Shown here in pieces: positions 11,388-23,800 of a stretch of 64,000 bases of DNA. The stretch comes from Mytilinidion resinicola. Taxonomy: Eukaryota > Ascomycota > Dothideomycetes > Mytilinidiales > Mytilinidiaceae. Each line of letters opens with the position of its first letter. Position 1 is the stretch's first letter. The notes below the pieces were generated by a model. The model worked only from the letters and a program-made list of their open reading frames with translations, did no database searches and had not been told where the DNA came from. The stretch lies in NCBI RefSeq assembly GCF_010093595.1, contig NW_022985452.1, forward strand, positions 310,001-374,000, written 5' to 3'. Both the position numbers and the translations under genes were made by a program.

Positions 11388-12245
11388 ATGGCTTCCGGAC
11401 TCCCCGCCAATGTCCACGTCTCGCGGCACCCGTGTCTCAAGGCCAAGCTCTCCCAGCTCCGCTCACAATCGACGGGGACCCGCGATGTACAGTCACTCGT
11501 TCACGATATCGCTTCCATGGTGGGATATGAAGCTCTAGCCGGAGGCCTAGAGACAAAGGAGGACGGCACCGTAAGTCCAATCCCCTCTACAACAATTCCA
11601 ATTCCAATTCCAATTCCAACATCTCCCACTCTCACTGTACCCCTCCCACCCCCACCCCTCTACATAGTACAAACCCACCCCACTAACAACCCCCAGGACA
11701 AATCCCCCCTCGACTACGAATACACCCGCACGACCATCGCGCCCTCGCTCATCTCCCTCGTCCCAATCCTGCGCTCCGGCCTCAGCATGGTGCCCGCCCT
11801 CTCCGCCCTGCTCCCCTTCCCCGTCCCCGTGCACCACCTGGGCCTCTACCGCGAGAAAACCACGCTGCAGCCCGTCGAGTACTACAACAACCTGCCCTAC
11901 CACTCGCAGTCGTCCACCGCGCCCTCCGCCACCAACACGCCCAACCCCCTGAACCCCTCGCACCACGCCCCGGGCCCCGCCGAGCTGGCGATTATCGTGG
12001 ATCCCATCATCGCGACGGGCGCGACGGCGTGCGCGGCGATTGAGACGCTGAGGGATTGGGGAGTGGACAGGATTATTATGGTGAGTGTGCTGGGCAGCGA
12101 GGCGGGGTTGAAGAGGGCGGCGGGGGAGTGGGAGGGGGTCGAGATTTGGGTCGGGGGTGTGGATCCGGAGGTGGATGCGAGGGGGATGATTAAGCCGGGT
12201 TTGGGGGATGTGGGGGATAGGCTGTATTTGACTATTGGGAAGTAG
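11388..12245 (+). CDS. FUR1: uracil phosphoribosyltransferase
   Basis: Two exons, 11388-11570 and 11697-12245, encode 243 residues. The protein starts MASGLPANVHVSRHP, followed by the N-terminal UPRT helix block (KAKLSQLRSQSTGTRD). The second exon carries ILRSGLSMVPAL and LGLYRE, then the PRPP-binding loop VDPIIATGAT and the C-terminal KPGLGDVGDRLY. The enzyme makes UMP from uracil and PRPP in pyrimidine salvage and confers 5-fluorouracil sensitivity. Between the LGLYRE and VDP blocks it has a Pro/Ser/Asn-rich insertion, longer than in yeast Fur1. The 126 nt intron is a multiple of three, has no stop and contains a CAATTC hexanucleotide repeat, so unspliced RNA would stay in frame. An upstream ATG at 11172 is in frame but the extension does not resemble UPRT. 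Confidence 0.93.
   Translation: MASGLPANVHVSRHPCLKAKLSQLRSQSTGTRDVQSLVHDIASMVGYEALAGGLETKEDGTVSPIPSTTIPIPIPIPTSPTLTVPLPPPPLYIVQTHPTNNPQDKSPLDYEYTRTTIAPSLISLVPILRSGLSMVPALSALLPFPVPVHHLGLYREKTTLQPVEYYNNLPYHSQSSTAPSATNTPNPLNPSHHAPGPAELAIIVDPIIATGATACAAIETLRDWGVDRIIMVSVLGSEAGLKRAAGEWEGVEIWVGGVDPEVDARGMIKPGLGDVGDRLYLTIGK
11593..11617 (+). repeat. hexanucleotide microsatellite in the UPRT intron
   Basis: About four tandem copies of CAATTC/CCAATT lie within the 126 nt intron. The six-base unit keeps the intron length a multiple of three when copies are gained or lost. Confidence 0.85.
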
Positions 12246-12562
12246 GGGGAGTGTGGCTGTTTAGAGCGAGATATTGCTTTGGTAGATGCATCAGTCGGGA
12301 TTCTCGATACCACGAATGCGAAATGTTTGAATGATAGAGATGCAATTCCTTAGATACATACGATGGCTCGCCCCTATCTGATGAGCCGATATCAACGCCA
12401 GATGTATGCCCATAGCCGCAAATGCTGTTCCATGTGAGCCTCCCTCCCATACTATCCATGCCGTTTAGAATATCCAGATCTGTATGCTGATGAAATGTAC
12501 GATAACCGTCATAGTGGCCTGCCCTGAATCCCCATCCCCGCCCAGCCCCCATCCTCCATACC
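12246..12562. other. convergent 3' ends of UPRT and ELG1
   Basis: The two genes converge here with about 317 bp between stop codons. I see no other gene; it should hold both polyadenylation regions. Confidence 0.5.
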
Positions 12563-15500
12563 TCATTCCTCATCCTCACTAATAACGGTCCTCACACTCC
12601 CACTCCTCCTCGAGTCGGACGCCAAACTCTCAACCTCCGTGCCCATCCCCGCCCATCCCTTCCCGCCAGTCGCCATAACAAGGTCCATGTTCAGTTCTTT
12701 CGTAAACCATCTCTCCCTCCTCTTTTCTTCCCTCTTACCGCCCTCCAGTGCCGAGCGAGACGCTCTACTCGTCCGCTGCCTCTTCGCCCGACCGCCTTCT
12801 GATAGTAAGTTACTCATCCGCACCCGCTCAATCTCCAGTTTCTGCTCATGCTTGACGATGCTGCGAGCGTAAGGCGCGAGATCCTCAACGATAACACGGA
12901 ACTCGCGATCGAATGAGGAAGCGATGAGAGACGATGGCGCAGCATGCGTGAGGGCATTAGCAGGCGGGATGGCGAGTGGATCCAGAGCTTCTGCGAAGTC
13001 CCAGCGGGTGAGGTCAGTCGTGGTCCGGATTGAGGCTTTATGAGCCAGGATCGCGCCCGTGTAGGTTTCTGGCGCGGATGGGTCTGAGTAGTATGTTGTG
13101 CGAATGTCTTCGAAGTACGAGAGGGAATAGGAGGCAGCGGCTCGCTGGGCGGCGAGATGGGTTCGTACGTACAACTTTTCGGCGAAAGCTGTGGGATCCT
13201 CTAGTGGGTCGGCTTGGAGCAGGGAATGGACTTCTGTGAAATTCTGAGCAGCGTTGCGCGGCATGAGTGGCTGAGTTGGATCCATCGGGTCCTGATAGAA
13301 TATTAGTGCTTGTATGTGCCAAACGTGAATAGAACGACTAACCATGTCGTTGAAAGGCAGCCCGACCCTGCAATAGGTATCGGCTGCACTGACACATTCT
13401 AGCAGATCTTCTAGCTGTTGAAGTGTTTTGATTTTGCGTCGGACGGCTGAGCCACTATGCATCTCCTGGACGTCGTTTGGTGGATGAGCCCAGCATTCTG
13501 GACTGATTCCCCACATGCACCAGGCTTCCGTCAACAGCTCCTCCTCCTTGTCGAAAGCAAGCCAGTCGCTGGACTGTATCACGTCGTGCGAAAGCCATCC
13601 CATGCCAGATTTGTAGGTGCCTTTGCTGGCAACACGGAGGATCCGGCCGTGCTCGTCGACATCTTTTCCAGGTGGCCACCGCTGATATATCCATTCAAGC
13701 CCTCCTTTCCTGTCTCCAACCGACATCTGGCACCAGAAATCCAGCTCGGTGATGCTAGCACGTAGATCGTGATCTTTGGATCTGTAAAGATCACTGACAG
13801 CCCTTCGTTCTAGCAAGTGGCCCTCCTTAGCCGCCAGGAGAAGTAGGTAGTCTGCTGCAAGATCCGCGGGAGGGGGGCAGAGACGCAGGATCGCATGGAG
13901 AGGCAAGGCGTTAAGAGCAATGAGGCTTTCGTCGTTGCAGGTCATAACTATCGGCCGCTTGGATTGAGTGGCTAATTTTATGACAGTGGCCCAGAACGAC
14001 TCGTCTTCTTTGAATAGGACATCTACCTCCTCTAGCAGGATCAAGGATTGCTTTTGGTTCTGGGGCTGGCTTTGCGGTTTTGGGAAGGCAGATTGAACAT
14101 GAGTAGAGGCTTTCTTGATCTTCGTGGATATCGATTTTGCTTTTGGCTTTGCTTGGGTCTTGACTTGGGCTTTTGGCTTGAAGAAAGACGTCATGGTACC
14201 CTGTCGACCGCTCTCGAGGTCCTTCTGAAGGGCTTCAGCCATTCGATCTTGATCGGGATCAACCGCTTCAATAGCTGTTGGTGCCACATTCTGTTCGCCT
14301 GAATTGTGATTGACCAGATGATTTTCCGACATGTCGCCTACCTTGTCAAGTATATCTTTGCCGCTGCGTCGAGTTCCAGGGTTAATTTCGAATACCTCGA
14401 ATCCGAGTTCTTTCGCAACAGCATACACAGTCGCCGTTTTGCCGGAACCATGCGGTCCGCTGAGAATGACTGCATTCTTTCGCTTTGACCGAGGATCATC
14501 TGATTTATCGTGTCTGCCAACCCTGACGACTGATTTCCTCCAACCGAGTCTCGAATTAGAAACCGTAGCGTCCTCGGGATCCGTCAGCTCGTCCATATCG
14601 TCATTGTTGCTGTCATCTCCGTCTGAAACGATGAAGTCGTCTAGAGCCTTCTTCCTCTTTTTCTTGGCTGGTTGTTGCTTTGAATCAGGGCGGCCCTTCA
14701 GCTTACCGGAGACTTCAACGCTCGAAACCGTGAGACTCTTCAGCCAGTCGCGGAGAACTCCTACTTCTTTTCCTGGTGACAGTACTTCAGCTGCGGTTTT
14801 GGGGGCATATTTTTGAGTCCAAGCCTGAGGCTCGCACTCCCCTTTGTCAAACGGAGTGAGTGTATTCTCGATGCCGGAAAACAGGGCCGTGAACGCTGGA
14901 TGGAATTTTTGGCCAGTAGGATTCTCTTCACCAGGGCTGAGAACATGAGCGCGCAACTCCTGACATACCATCTTTGCTACATCAGCACCAGTAGTAAGAA
15001 GTCGCTCAGGAACGCGGAATGCCTCTGCGTGTTCGTGTTCGGCCGAAAAATCGTGAGCACATTGACTCAGATGCTGTGATGCCCTCAAAAGAATGTCCTC
15101 TTCGTTAGAAACCATCGTCATAGCGCTTTTCAGTTTTCTCACACGGAGAACACTGTTTGATCCCAAGTCCATTGATCGTGATAATGAGACACGCTCCTTC
15201 TCGCCGCCTTCCAGACCTCGCACGTGTGAGGTTTCTTTCGAAGGCCAGGGCGCATCCGGTACGCCGGGATGTTTAAGAACTTTTGGATCGCCTGGGATGG
15301 GTCCGAATGCTACAGCTTTGGACGGCGAGCGGTTTGCTTGCGCTTCGGCTCTTAGTTTGCCTGGAGTCACGGCACTCCTCCTAGGGGTCTTTGGCGGTTG
15401 CAGTGGTGCGTTCTGGGGAGCTTCTTTTGCAGTTGTCTGCTCTTCTTTCTTCTCGAGGGCCTTGCCAAGGAAGAAGGGGTGGGTAGGTTTTGGGGGGCCC

Positions 15501-16617
15501 TTGGATTTCTTTGGGTTGGCTTTAGGTTTAGGGGATTTCTGTTCATCTCCCTTCTTGCCATTCAGAATCTGATTGATCTGATTGCCGAGGGAAATTCGAC
15601 TTTCAGAATCCGATCCGTATTTGAGAATCGTAGCAGTACTTTGCTGGCTTTTCCTTGCGGCCTTTCTTCCGGGTGGTCTTTTGGGACTGGTGACTTCCTT
15701 CGTGTCTTTCGAGACGGGCGAGCTGAATCTCCCCTTGCTGTTGATCTTCAACTGTTTCTTCTTCGGCAACATTTCCTTCACCCCTGTATCCTTTTCACCT
15801 CCAGAGTTATTCTCGACGTCCAGCGTGCGGGGTGTATCCAATGGCTGTGCTGATTCCGAAGGCAGAGAAGATGGAATGACCGCGTTGTCATCAGTTAGTG
15901 CTTGCCTCATTGGTGTATCCGGGACAGCTTCTTCCTGTCGTGGAAGAAGTTGGGGAGGATCATGGCGTGGACTTGAGGCCTCGACTAGTACTGTGTCTAA
16001 TTTTGTCGCCTCCGCAATGAGCTGCTCATGCCATGGAGGCAGGGATGGTTCGGTGGCATCTTGTGCGTTGGGTCCCAGGCCAGTCTCGGCGGGTTCGGAC
16101 AGGTGTATAGCTTTCGGTATGGGAGAAGCGGTCTTCCTTCGTTTCCGACGGTCTGCATTTGGGTCTTCGACTAAGGAAAGCTCGAAACCTGCTGCAGATG
16201 CTCTCCCCGTTGACTGTATATCTCCTGACGCGTCTAAAATGCGAGCCTCTTTCTCAGAACTGACGATCTTGGGTCTCTGCGTGAATCTCTCTAAGGACGC
16301 CTGGTTCGACTTCAACGACCCATTGCTACCTCTCTCATTCAGCTTGCTGCTCTTCCTCCCCCTCTTCTTCTTGCTTCCGGGCTGTGCATCGGTATTGAGT
16401 GGTTCTTTGTCATGGGGTTGCTCCCTTTCCGGCACGAATGTGGTCTGCTCAGGTTCGTTTCGCTGCTCGGTTCTCTCCGGAGATGGGATCCCTGAGGAAC
16501 GTCAGTCAACTGCAAGACAGTAAGATTGTAATGCATACGCCTGGCTTTCGAGAAGAAGGGGTGTAGCGTCTTATGCTCCCCAAAGTTCATGGCCGACTGC
16601 ACTTCGGCGAGAGCCAT
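12563..16617 (-). CDS. ELG1: ELG1/ATAD5-like AAA+ ATPase (alternative RFC large subunit)
   Basis: Three exons, 16617-16539, 16491-13343 and 13291-12563, give 1318 residues. Exon 1 encodes only MALAEVQSAMNFGEHKTLHP and FFSKAR; the TLHPFFSK piece resembles a PCNA-interacting (PIP) motif. A long disordered N-terminal third follows (KKKRGRKSSK-type basic patches). The AAA+ module starts with WTQKYAPKTAAEVL, then Walker A GPHGSGKT, a Walker-B-like LLEEVDVLF, and the sensor-1 type MTCNDE. Elg1 with Rfc2-5 unloads PCNA from DNA after replication and protects genome stability and telomere length. Intron 1 is 47 nt (GTATGC donor); intron 2 is 51 nt, stop-free and in frame. A long open frame begins at 16435, but the exon 1 splice is in frame and adds the PIP-like end, so I chose 16617. 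It is divergent from UTP8. Confidence 0.88.
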
Positions 16618-16973
16618 TCGAGAGGTGGTGGACTACCTCATCATCAGTCTGGCAGAAGGTGCGATGCAATTTGAACGATAGATTTAAGGCGAGGGCTTGA
16701 AACTGAATAAGCTGAAAAACGGCGAAAAGACGGCAGTGTATGGTGAGGATGAGTGAGAGTCGCGTTAGTGAACGCGAACTGACGCGCTCGCATTAACAGA
16801 ATCTCCCGGGCCTTCTATTGGCCACCGCTCGCGGCCCACTTTATTTTGTACGGCGCCAAGACTGACGAAAAAGTTCACGCCCGCAGTTGAGCTCGACCCT
16901 TCACCGAACAGCACCGTTTCCCTTGCTTCACGACTCACGCGGGCGCCGAAAAGAAGCATTCTCCGATACTGCA
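16618..16973. promoter_or_regulatory. bidirectional ELG1/UTP8 promoter with phased ACGCG boxes
   Basis: The 356 bp between the two start codons must serve both genes. Three ACGCG cores (one inverted) start within a 26 bp stretch, 16761-16786, at intervals of 10 bp: CGCGTT at 16761, AACGCG at 16771 and GACGCG at 16781. ACGCG is the core of the MCB element bound by MBF-type G1/S regulators in fungi. They lie closer to the ELG1 start. The binding factor is inferred. Confidence 0.55.
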
Positions 16974-19900
16974 ATGTCGGCCGCCAGGGAGCTCGACGCC
17001 CCTCACACATTGGCTTCGCTGCCTCGACCTTTCGATTCGACCAATGGCCGCACTGTGGCCGCTGGAGTGCATAGCTTGAGCGGCTCCAAGAAGAGGAAAA
17101 GGACTGAAATCGCCACTGGGGTCGATGGAGAGGGTGTCAATATATACAGTGTAAGTCTGAAAATCCTATGGCGCCTGTGCAATCGGGCTTTGGGATACTT
17201 GAGAAGGTCAGAAGCTGAATTGGAGCGCATGATATATTGGGTTCTGTCGGGACTTGGAGTAGCAGACCGGTTTATGGGCGTATGGGTGTACTTGGGATTT
17301 GGAGCGCGGATGTGGTGTACCGGGGGTGGAGTAATTTGGGTGTGAATATTAGCTGACGAAAAGCCTTTCTAGGTCCACTCGCCGCAGCTTGTGACCTCCT
17401 ACGCTCTCCCACCGCATACGTACTTCACGGCAGCTCCTTGCTCTGTATATCGAAAAGGATCAAAAACACGGACTTCACAACGCTTTACTTACGCGCCTGT
17501 CGCGCAATCACTGGCGGGGTCGGACGCTCAAGTAATTTGCTTCACCGAGGACGTCCGAAAAGGCGATACAAATACTTCGAAGAAGTCTACTTTCAGCATA
17601 CCCAAAGGGGCGAGCAGGGTCATTGCACTTGAGGTCATCCCCCTTGTGGGTACAGAGGAAAACCCTTCTCTAGATCACGATGTTATCAGCATTCACGAGG
17701 GTGGTGAAGTCTATTGCTTCTCCGCCGACTTGAAAAGCACGCGGTGGGTCTCTGATGCTGGCGACCTTGCTTCCACCCAAAATGGAAAAAAAAAGAGCAT
17801 GCTCATTGAGTACGTCTGCTTGACCACCGCTAAAGCGGTCCGCCAAGGACTATTGAAAAGCCGTACCGACGTGTTGACCGCCCTAAACCCATCCATGGGT
17901 GTTCAAGAGGACTCTTTAGATGCCACACATATTCTATGCTTGGTTGCGCGCGACGCGCAGTTGCTGGAGGACAATCCCCGCACCCTGCAAATTCTTGCCA
18001 TCCCGTCCCGGTCTTCCGACGCCATCACCAGCCGCCGCCTAAAGATACAGCATGTACTAGCTTGGGATCTCCCTAGTATTACTACCACTAGCAGCTCGAG
18101 CTCACAAGATAACCCCATTTATTCACTCAACTCCAAATCTGGCATCCTGCATCAACTCATCCACGGCGTAATAATCACGTACGATTTCTCAGGCACCATT
18201 CCTCGAGTTTCATCGAAATTGGAGGTTCCGCGAACGTCATTGCAATCCTTCGTACAGCTCTCATCAAGTCTTTTGTTCACATCCTCGGAGAAATATTGTG
18301 GCATATTTGATGTCAAATACAACTCACTCCAGGCTCTTTGTACATTGACGTCGAGTGACGGTATCCCGATAGACTCCAAGAAAAGGAAATTGTCTTCAGA
18401 CTTTGGCCCTGGATCGGCTCCCAAGCTCTTGGCTTACTTCTCGGACATCGACACGGTGGTAGGGTTGGCCAAGGGAGAACTGATTGGAATCCAATTAGGA
18501 ATTGAAACGAGCACAGCAAGAGGAAGAAAAGAGACAGAAGCTCTTCTTATCGACTCGATTGGCAAGGGCCTTCGACCCAAGCGACAGAAACCCGAGCTTC
18601 CCAAACACTCTACTGAGCCGCTTGACAAATGTGTCGCAGATTTTCCTGATGGCTCACAGCAATTCCAGCGCGAGGCTAAACGTGAGGCCAAAATGGACAA
18701 ATGTGCGAAGTCTGGCAATGTGGCTGAGTTTGAAAAACTTTTTGGCTTCGCAGTGGGTGCTAGTGCTGAAGCCCCAAAGAAATCGACCGAGCCAAAGTCT
18801 CTTCTGAATGAAGCGGATCCGGCCTCGCAGAAGCTTCTGAACGGCACCAAGACCGATCATCTGACCAACGGATCTGGAGTATTAAAAAGCAAGGACAAGG
18901 CAAAAACGGAAGTCACTAACACGTCGCGCGATGAGTGGAAGCTTCCAAAGTCGATGCCAGATTCAGCCCGACACCTCTATCGACGCCAAGCCACATATGC
19001 CCTTGGAAAAATCTTTTCGTGGGCGCCATTCGCGAACGGAGAGAGATACTCCAAGTCGAGTCTGGCCGTCACGTCGTCAATTGTCATCTCATTTTACCCC
19101 CCAAAGGTTTTCCGATGGCTTTTGCAAGGTGGGCATCTCACGAAGCAATTAATCGAGCGCGCTCTGCGAGAGCAATCGTCGCATGAGCTCAAGGAGATCA
19201 AGTCTATTGCCGACGGAGATCTCGTTGCAGCAATTTTCAACTTCGATCCGAAACTTCAAACCCTGCGTTTCGTCTTGAGTCAACCGACCTTCCTACCAAT
19301 TGCCGAAGTGGTTCAGGCTGTTAAGATTTTGATTCAAAGTTTTGACGACGATCGTGCTCCCCAGTCCACGCCCCGGTTACTCACCAACGGTGCGACGTCC
19401 AATGACGACGAGAATGGGATGGACATCGACTTTGAGATTGAGATTGAGGCAGCAACCCAAGCTCTAGACCACGCACAATCACTACTCGAAGAAGACAATC
19501 TTGCTACTCGCGGCCAGGCATTTCAGCATGCTCTTACCCGGTTGCATTCCTTTCCTCCTCCGCTTATCACCTCTACTCTACGCGACAATTTGACGCATCA
19601 TGAGATCGGCATCTTCACAAGCCTGCTTCAAATCCAGCTCCATAACGGCGGGTGGTCATCCTACTATATGGAGTCCGACTCGCATGAAAGAACTGGCGAG
19701 CTGTATGACCACTCGATTGTGATTATCGTCGCGCTTCTCACCTGCGCGCTCGATGCGATCGGCATTAGCGGCTGGCTCGCGGCTGCCAACGCACCAAATA
19801 TGGAGGATTCGACGGCAAACTTACTTGAGACTCTGAGCCAAGAAGTCACAGACACGCTGACGGGTGTCTGGGAGACGCTGTGCTTGAAGGGCTTTGTGAG

Positions 19901-20183
19901 CGACTTCTTGCGGCATGCGTGGAGGAGTGATAGGCGGGAAAGCGAACGACGAGAGTACATGGCGCGGAAGGAGCACAAGCCAATTCTGGTTCCTCGACGA
20001 GATGACGAAGATCCCGATGTAATGCTTCAAGAGAACATGCTACCTCTGGGGCCGGGCAAGCCCGCACTTCAGGGCACTAAGATTGGGAGTAATGGCGTAG
20101 TCGAGGTGAGGAGCAAGCGAGAGATGGGTGCATTGATCAGTCGGCGCGTGCCGAAGTATAGCGTTGAGCGGATTGTGATATAG
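16974..20183 (+). CDS. UTP8: U3 snoRNP / t-UTP component Utp8
   Basis: Two exons, 16974-17150 and 17373-20183, give 995 residues; the 222 nt intron has a GTAAGT donor and CTTTCTAG acceptor. Exon 1 encodes MSAARELDAPHT, a SLPRPFD block and a basic KKRKRTE nuclear-localisation-like stretch. The body resembles fungal Utp8: an N-terminal beta-propeller-like part (VTSYALPPHTYF, then QVICFTEDV), a Lys/Glu-rich linker around residues 490-590, and a helical C-terminal part with acidic DDENGMDIDFEIEIE. Utp8 belongs to the t-UTP/UTP-A complex that binds nascent pre-rRNA and supports rDNA transcription and 18S processing; yeast Utp8 also helps export tRNA. Assignment rests on overall resemblance rather than a catalytic motif. 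Confidence 0.8.
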
Positions 20184-20866
20184 ATATCCTGCATCAGATT
20201 CAAACAAATGCGAACAGGCACATTACTATGGCCGTATTTCATATATACATATCCGATCGCATCGTGCTTTTCTCTTGGTCTACTATTTAGGAGGGAGGAA
20301 TATAGGCGATCTGTGCAAACTCATTTGGCATTATTCAAGGTTCGTCCATGGAGCCTACAACACAACTCGGATGTGCGGCTGTCGCATGCATATCTGTGCA
20401 GGACCTTGGGTGCAAATAGCTTTCTTCTATTGGACTGGGCAATATTTGGAGGCAATGTCTTGGTATCTTGGACACAGACTAAGGGCTTGGTATCGAAACG
20501 GACCCATGGACAGAGGCAATCGTTGCAACTGACGGACTTCGGCTGAAACCCAGAGCACCAACAAAGCGGAAGCTGGAAACGAAGCATGCTGCTGAGACGC
20601 CGCTCACAGCCGCAATGTGTCTCTCAACACCGCACGAATTGCCTATTCGGATGTTGGAGATGGAGCACGACCCTTCGCGCCTCATCTGAAGTTCCGCGAT
20701 CCGTGCTGACTGACACAAAAACAATTCAGCGCCCAGCTTACCAGTGCGCCAGTACGGGCTAACCCCAGCTAGTGGTGGCTTTCATCCCGGCGAGCCGATC
20801 CCTCCGTCCAACATCGCCAACTCACAGCACCGACGCGTTCCACTGCCCTCAACATTTTCCGTCCAA
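20184..20866. other. UTP8-BRE4 intergenic region
   Basis: No gene is seen between UTP8 and the next gene on the same strand. It holds the 3' end of UTP8 and the promoter of the membrane protein. An in-frame upstream ATG at 20744 would add 41 residues to the next protein. Confidence 0.4.
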
Positions 20867-23800
20867 ATGGCTTCTCCGGAACCCTCGCCTAGCGAACAGG
20901 CAAAGACCTCGGCTGCCTCCAAGATGTCGAGTTCGAGCGCAGAGGGGGTTGGCCAGCCCAAGGCGAGCGCCGACGTGACCAAGAAGCAGTCGAAGGTGAA
21001 GCAGTTATGGAGCAAGCTGGACCTGGATGTCGGGACTTTTTTAATCATGATGAAGTATGTTTCACCCTTCAGTGTACAGTTTGGCGACAACTCACGTGTT
21101 CATAGGGCTGCGCTTCCTCCTACAATCGCTCTGGCAATGTAAGATTCTCCTGCCGTTGCTTCAATTAACGCTCACAGCTCTCCAGGTATGAATCTAATGC
21201 CGTTTCCACCCAGTACGGCACCCTCGGATACCTCGTGGCCATTATCTCGATTCTTGGATTTTGCATAATGCCACGCGCCAAGTTTATCCAGACCATGACC
21301 ATGAATATCATCGCTACCTGTATTGGCGCCGCCGTCGCACTTCTAATGATCTGGAGCTCTATTCAAGCGCGGAAACACACCACTCCCGCTGGTGCTCCCT
21401 TGGCTGGATACAACTCCTCCCAATCCGCCGTCTGCGCTATCTGGCTGTTCTTCCAGATCTACATTATCAACTCCATTAAAGCAAAGTTCCCTCAATTTGC
21501 TTTCCCAACCATCATCTACTCTATCTTCGTCAACGTTGCAGCTACGTATGGCCCCGAGTTTGGCACCATGACCCAAGGGATATCTTTTGCGAAACGCCTG
21601 CTTGAAGCATTTCTGACAGGCTTTGCGCTCTCCAGTGGAGTATCTCTGTTCGTCGTTCCGACGAGCTGCAGACTAGTCGTATTCAAAGAGATGACTGGTT
21701 ATATCGGTGTCTTGAGGGGAGCATTACAAGCACACAAAGGCTACATGCTGAGCCTCGAGACCACTGATATGTTTTCCGGAGACGTCACAGACAGCAGCGA
21801 AGACAAGAAAGGCCACAAACCAAAGAAACCCACGGAGAGACCGGAAGTTGCCGCCGTCAAGAAGAGTATCGCTGCACTCACCGAACTACACGGAAAGCTC
21901 CATGGTGACCTCCCGTTTGCAAAACGCGAAGTCGCATACGGCAAATTAGGCCCGGACCAGCTTGAGGAGATCTACAAAAAGCTGCGCGCTATCATGGTTC
22001 CCACGATGGGACTGGGATCGTCGATTGATATATTCGGCCGATATGCGGAGATGAACCATTGGGATACCTCGCCTGAATCTAAACAACAGGACCCTGAGAC
22101 GCAGGCCCGTAGACAAAAGGCTGTTACGGAATGGAATGAGATCATGAAATCCGTCCACGAGCCATTCTCAACCATCATTCAGGTCATGGATGACGGACTC
22201 GAACATGCCCTTCTGACGCTCGAACTCAAGAAGGCTCCGAAGAAAAAGAAGAATGCGACGGAAGACATTGAGGCCAAGGGCGATACTGTGAAGCCAGGAG
22301 ACGCCGGATTCGCGGACTATCTGGATAGCCAAACAGAACGGTTTTACCAAGGCAAGGAACTCGCACTCAGGGAATGGTGTGATCTCAAAGGCATCAACTT
22401 GCCAAACGACTTTTTTGAACATCCTTCGAGCTACAAAGACGTCGTGTCGGACGACGTAGCTGAAGATGATGGCGATTACAACCGAAACTCAAAGCAGCTT
22501 TACCTCCTACTCTTCGTAAGTTATTTCTATTGATCCCCGACTGCGGAAATACAGTTCATCGGAACACCAACACGCCTCGCACTTCCATTGTGTCCCGGTA
22601 TGATCATAAACTAACGCCCTCGTGTAGATGGAGTTCCTACTTTATTCCGTCAGTCGTGCCGTTCTCAGCCTCGTCCGTTACGCAGACGAGCAAGTTGCAG
22701 ATGGCAAGATGAAGAAATCTAAGCTCATTATGCCTGGCAACAGGCGTCTGAAGAAATGGCTGGTCAACATCTTCAAGGTTGAGGATTCTACCGCTGAGGA
22801 CACCACCACAACCGGCGACGTCGATGGAAACAAGTCCACCATATATATGGGCGAGGCCTACAGTGCTCGAAAGGACCCCGAACATCTTCCCCCACAGACC
22901 GCATGGGAGCATATTGGGGACTTTATCCGAATCTTTCCGAGATTTCTTCGATCCTCCGAGTCAGCCTTCGGATTTCGCGCTGCCTGTGCGACCATGTCGA
23001 TCGCTATCGTTGCCTACCTTCATGATACCCAAGTCTTCTTTATAAAACAACGGCTTGTATGGGCCATGATTATGGTCGCCATCAGTATGACGCCTAGCGC
23101 TGGCCAGAGCGCATCCACGTTCTTCCTCCGACTCATCGGAACTGTCCTCGCCATGGTCTTATCATTCCTCATGTGGTACATTCCTGACGGAAAGACTGCT
23201 GGTGTGATAGTCTTCCTGTTCATCTTCGTGACCTTTGGCTTCTACGTTCCGATTAAGAAGCCGAAGTTCATAATCGTCGGACTCATCAGCGTCGTCACTG
23301 CTACCATGATTATTGGATACGAGCTTGAGGTTAGAAAGATTGGTAAAATCGCGGCAAGCTCCAACGGCCAGCCATACTATCCAATCTACACGCTAGCACC
23401 ATATCGGCTCGCAACAGTTGCAGGAGGCCTTTTCGTAGCATTCGTCTGGACGTTTTTTCCATACCCGATCTCTGAGCACTCTATCATCAGACAAACCCTT
23501 GGTTGTGCTCTTTATCTGTCTGCGAATTACTATTCTATCGTTCACGAGACCGTTCGCGCTCGAATTCGCGGCGATGAGGGTGACTTGACGACGAAAGGTA
23601 GCCCCGGAAAGAAACTCGAGAAGGCTCGCCTCAAGGTTTTCTCAAAACAGATGCTTGTGCTTCAAAGTCTCAAAACAAACACTGCTTTCCAGAAGTGGGA
23701 AGTCCCCCTGGGCGGTAAATTTCCAAAGAAAGAGTACGATACCATCATCCAATGCGTTACCAAGTAAGCTGTCTGCATTCATGACATGCGAGAGGACCTC

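Noticed and set aside
15582..16523. 313-codon plus-strand frame opposite ELG1
   Set aside because: It is antisense to a secure coding exon, has no domain, and its Ser/Leu/Phe-rich composition mirrors the complement of Lys/Glu/Ser codons.
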